NCBI GenBank assembly: GCA_014730285.1
Contig: WJIM01000432.1
Location: 1-12,504 of the forward strand
Reading direction: 5' to 3'
Origin: Candidatus Zixiibacteriota bacterium
GTDB lineage: Bacteria > Zixibacteria > MSB-5A5 > JAABVY01
DNA length: 12,504 bases
The notes below the pieces were generated by a model that had not been told where the DNA came from, made no database searches, and saw nothing but the letters and a program-made list of their open reading frames with translations. Every line of letters starts with the position of its first letter. The stretch's first letter is position 1. Shown here piece by piece: positions 12,234 through 12,504 of the stretch. A program made the position numbers and the translations under genes.

Positions 12234-12504
12234 GTGAAAAGCAGATTATCCAAAAAATTAAGCTTCGGCCTATTTCTAATTATCGCAATGTTGGCTTTGA
12301 ATATGCCCTTGCAGGCCGAATATGGAGAATTTAAAACCGTAAGGTTTGCGATTCTGGGAGATCGCACGGGCGGCCATGTCGAGGGTGTGCACGGATCAAT
12401 CGTAAAGGAGATAAACCTCCTGCATCCCGATTTCGTGCTTTCGGTAGGGGATTATATCGAGGGTTATGTTGATGATGAGGAGCGCATCAATGGCGAGTGG
12501 GATG
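12234..12504 (+). CDS. Exported calcineurin-like metallophosphoesterase (partial, runs off the right edge)
   Basis: The first 90 residues are visible. A GTG start at 12234 lies six bases after a strong GGGGAGGA Shine-Dalgarno. Residues 1-28 (KSRLSKKLSFGLFLIIAMLALNMPLQA) form a signal peptide, so the enzyme is periplasmic or surface-located. FAILGDRTGG (38-47) and PDFVLSVGDYIEG (65-77) are the first two metal-binding blocks of calcineurin-like phosphoesterases. The first block normally reads D-x-H; here it is D-R-T (43-45), so the usual His ligand is replaced. Some members of the superfamily share this GDRTG form. The remaining GNH(E/D) and GH blocks lie outside the window, so activity and substrate cannot be judged. 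The frame stays open to the end of the window. Confidence 0.88.
   Translation, partial: MKSRLSKKLSFGLFLIIAMLALNMPLQAEYGEFKTVRFAILGDRTGGHVEGVHGSIVKEINLLHPDFVLSVGDYIEGYVDDEERINGEWD

Overview
The window reads as a stretch of bacterial chromosome with moderate GC in the genes and AT-rich intergenic regions. A PEP-CTERM protein implies a Gram-negative envelope with an exosortase system. Strong Shine-Dalgarno sequences and sigma70-like promoters are visible. No tRNA, rRNA, phage gene, transposase or CRISPR array was seen. The mix of PEP-CTERM sorting, a very large PAS/GAF kinase and a probable selenoprotein would suit an uncultured lineage of the FCB/Zixibacteria or deltaproteobacterial type. That placement is a guess from gene style, not a demonstrated assignment.

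Layout. Positions 1-30 hold the first codons of an exported minus-strand protein. Next come a 12-bp-stem terminator and a minus-strand PEP-CTERM/DUF4114-like surface protein (348-1031). A 395-base intergenic region carries two tandem hairpins and a good promoter. It leads into a 1420-residue cytosolic sensor histidine kinase (1427-5689; REC-GAF-PAS x4-GAF-PAS-HisKA-HATPase), followed by a small membrane protein with distant Mpv17/PMP22-like character (5776-6303). A small winged-helix-like DUF6958-type protein (6357-6653, minus) diverges from the most interesting gene of the window (6899-8077).

That gene encodes an exported thioredoxin-fold/TPR protein with an in-frame TGA (7052-7054) exactly where the first Cys of the CxxC motif belongs (SD-TGA-EYC). 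A perfect 5-bp-stem hairpin with a G in the second loop position lies about 21 nt downstream, as expected for a bacterial SECIS element. TGA also ends several ordinary genes here, including this one, so genome-wide recoding is unlikely and selenocysteine insertion is the best reading. Conventional gene calling would start this gene at an internal GTG (7124) and lose the signal peptide and active site.

Next is a two-gene alkylation-repair unit: an AdaA-type methylphosphotriester sensor/AraC regulator (8166-8708) overlapping by 11 nt an Ogt/MGMT O6-alkylguanine methyltransferase (8698-9258). It is an Ada protein split into two polypeptides. It converges, with shared stop-codon bases, on a minus-strand four-gene operon transcribed from a promoter near 12093-12122: HI0933/YhiN-like flavoprotein, RsmE 16S rRNA methyltransferase, a RidA-superfamily protein lacking the catalytic Arg, and a tandem SH3 protein. 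The flavoprotein has no ATG/GTG/TTG upstream of its FAD-binding GxGxxG. It appears to start at ATT (12058) behind a strong Shine-Dalgarno. Diverging from this operon is the start of an exported calcineurin-like metallophosphoesterase that runs off the window end (12234-12504).
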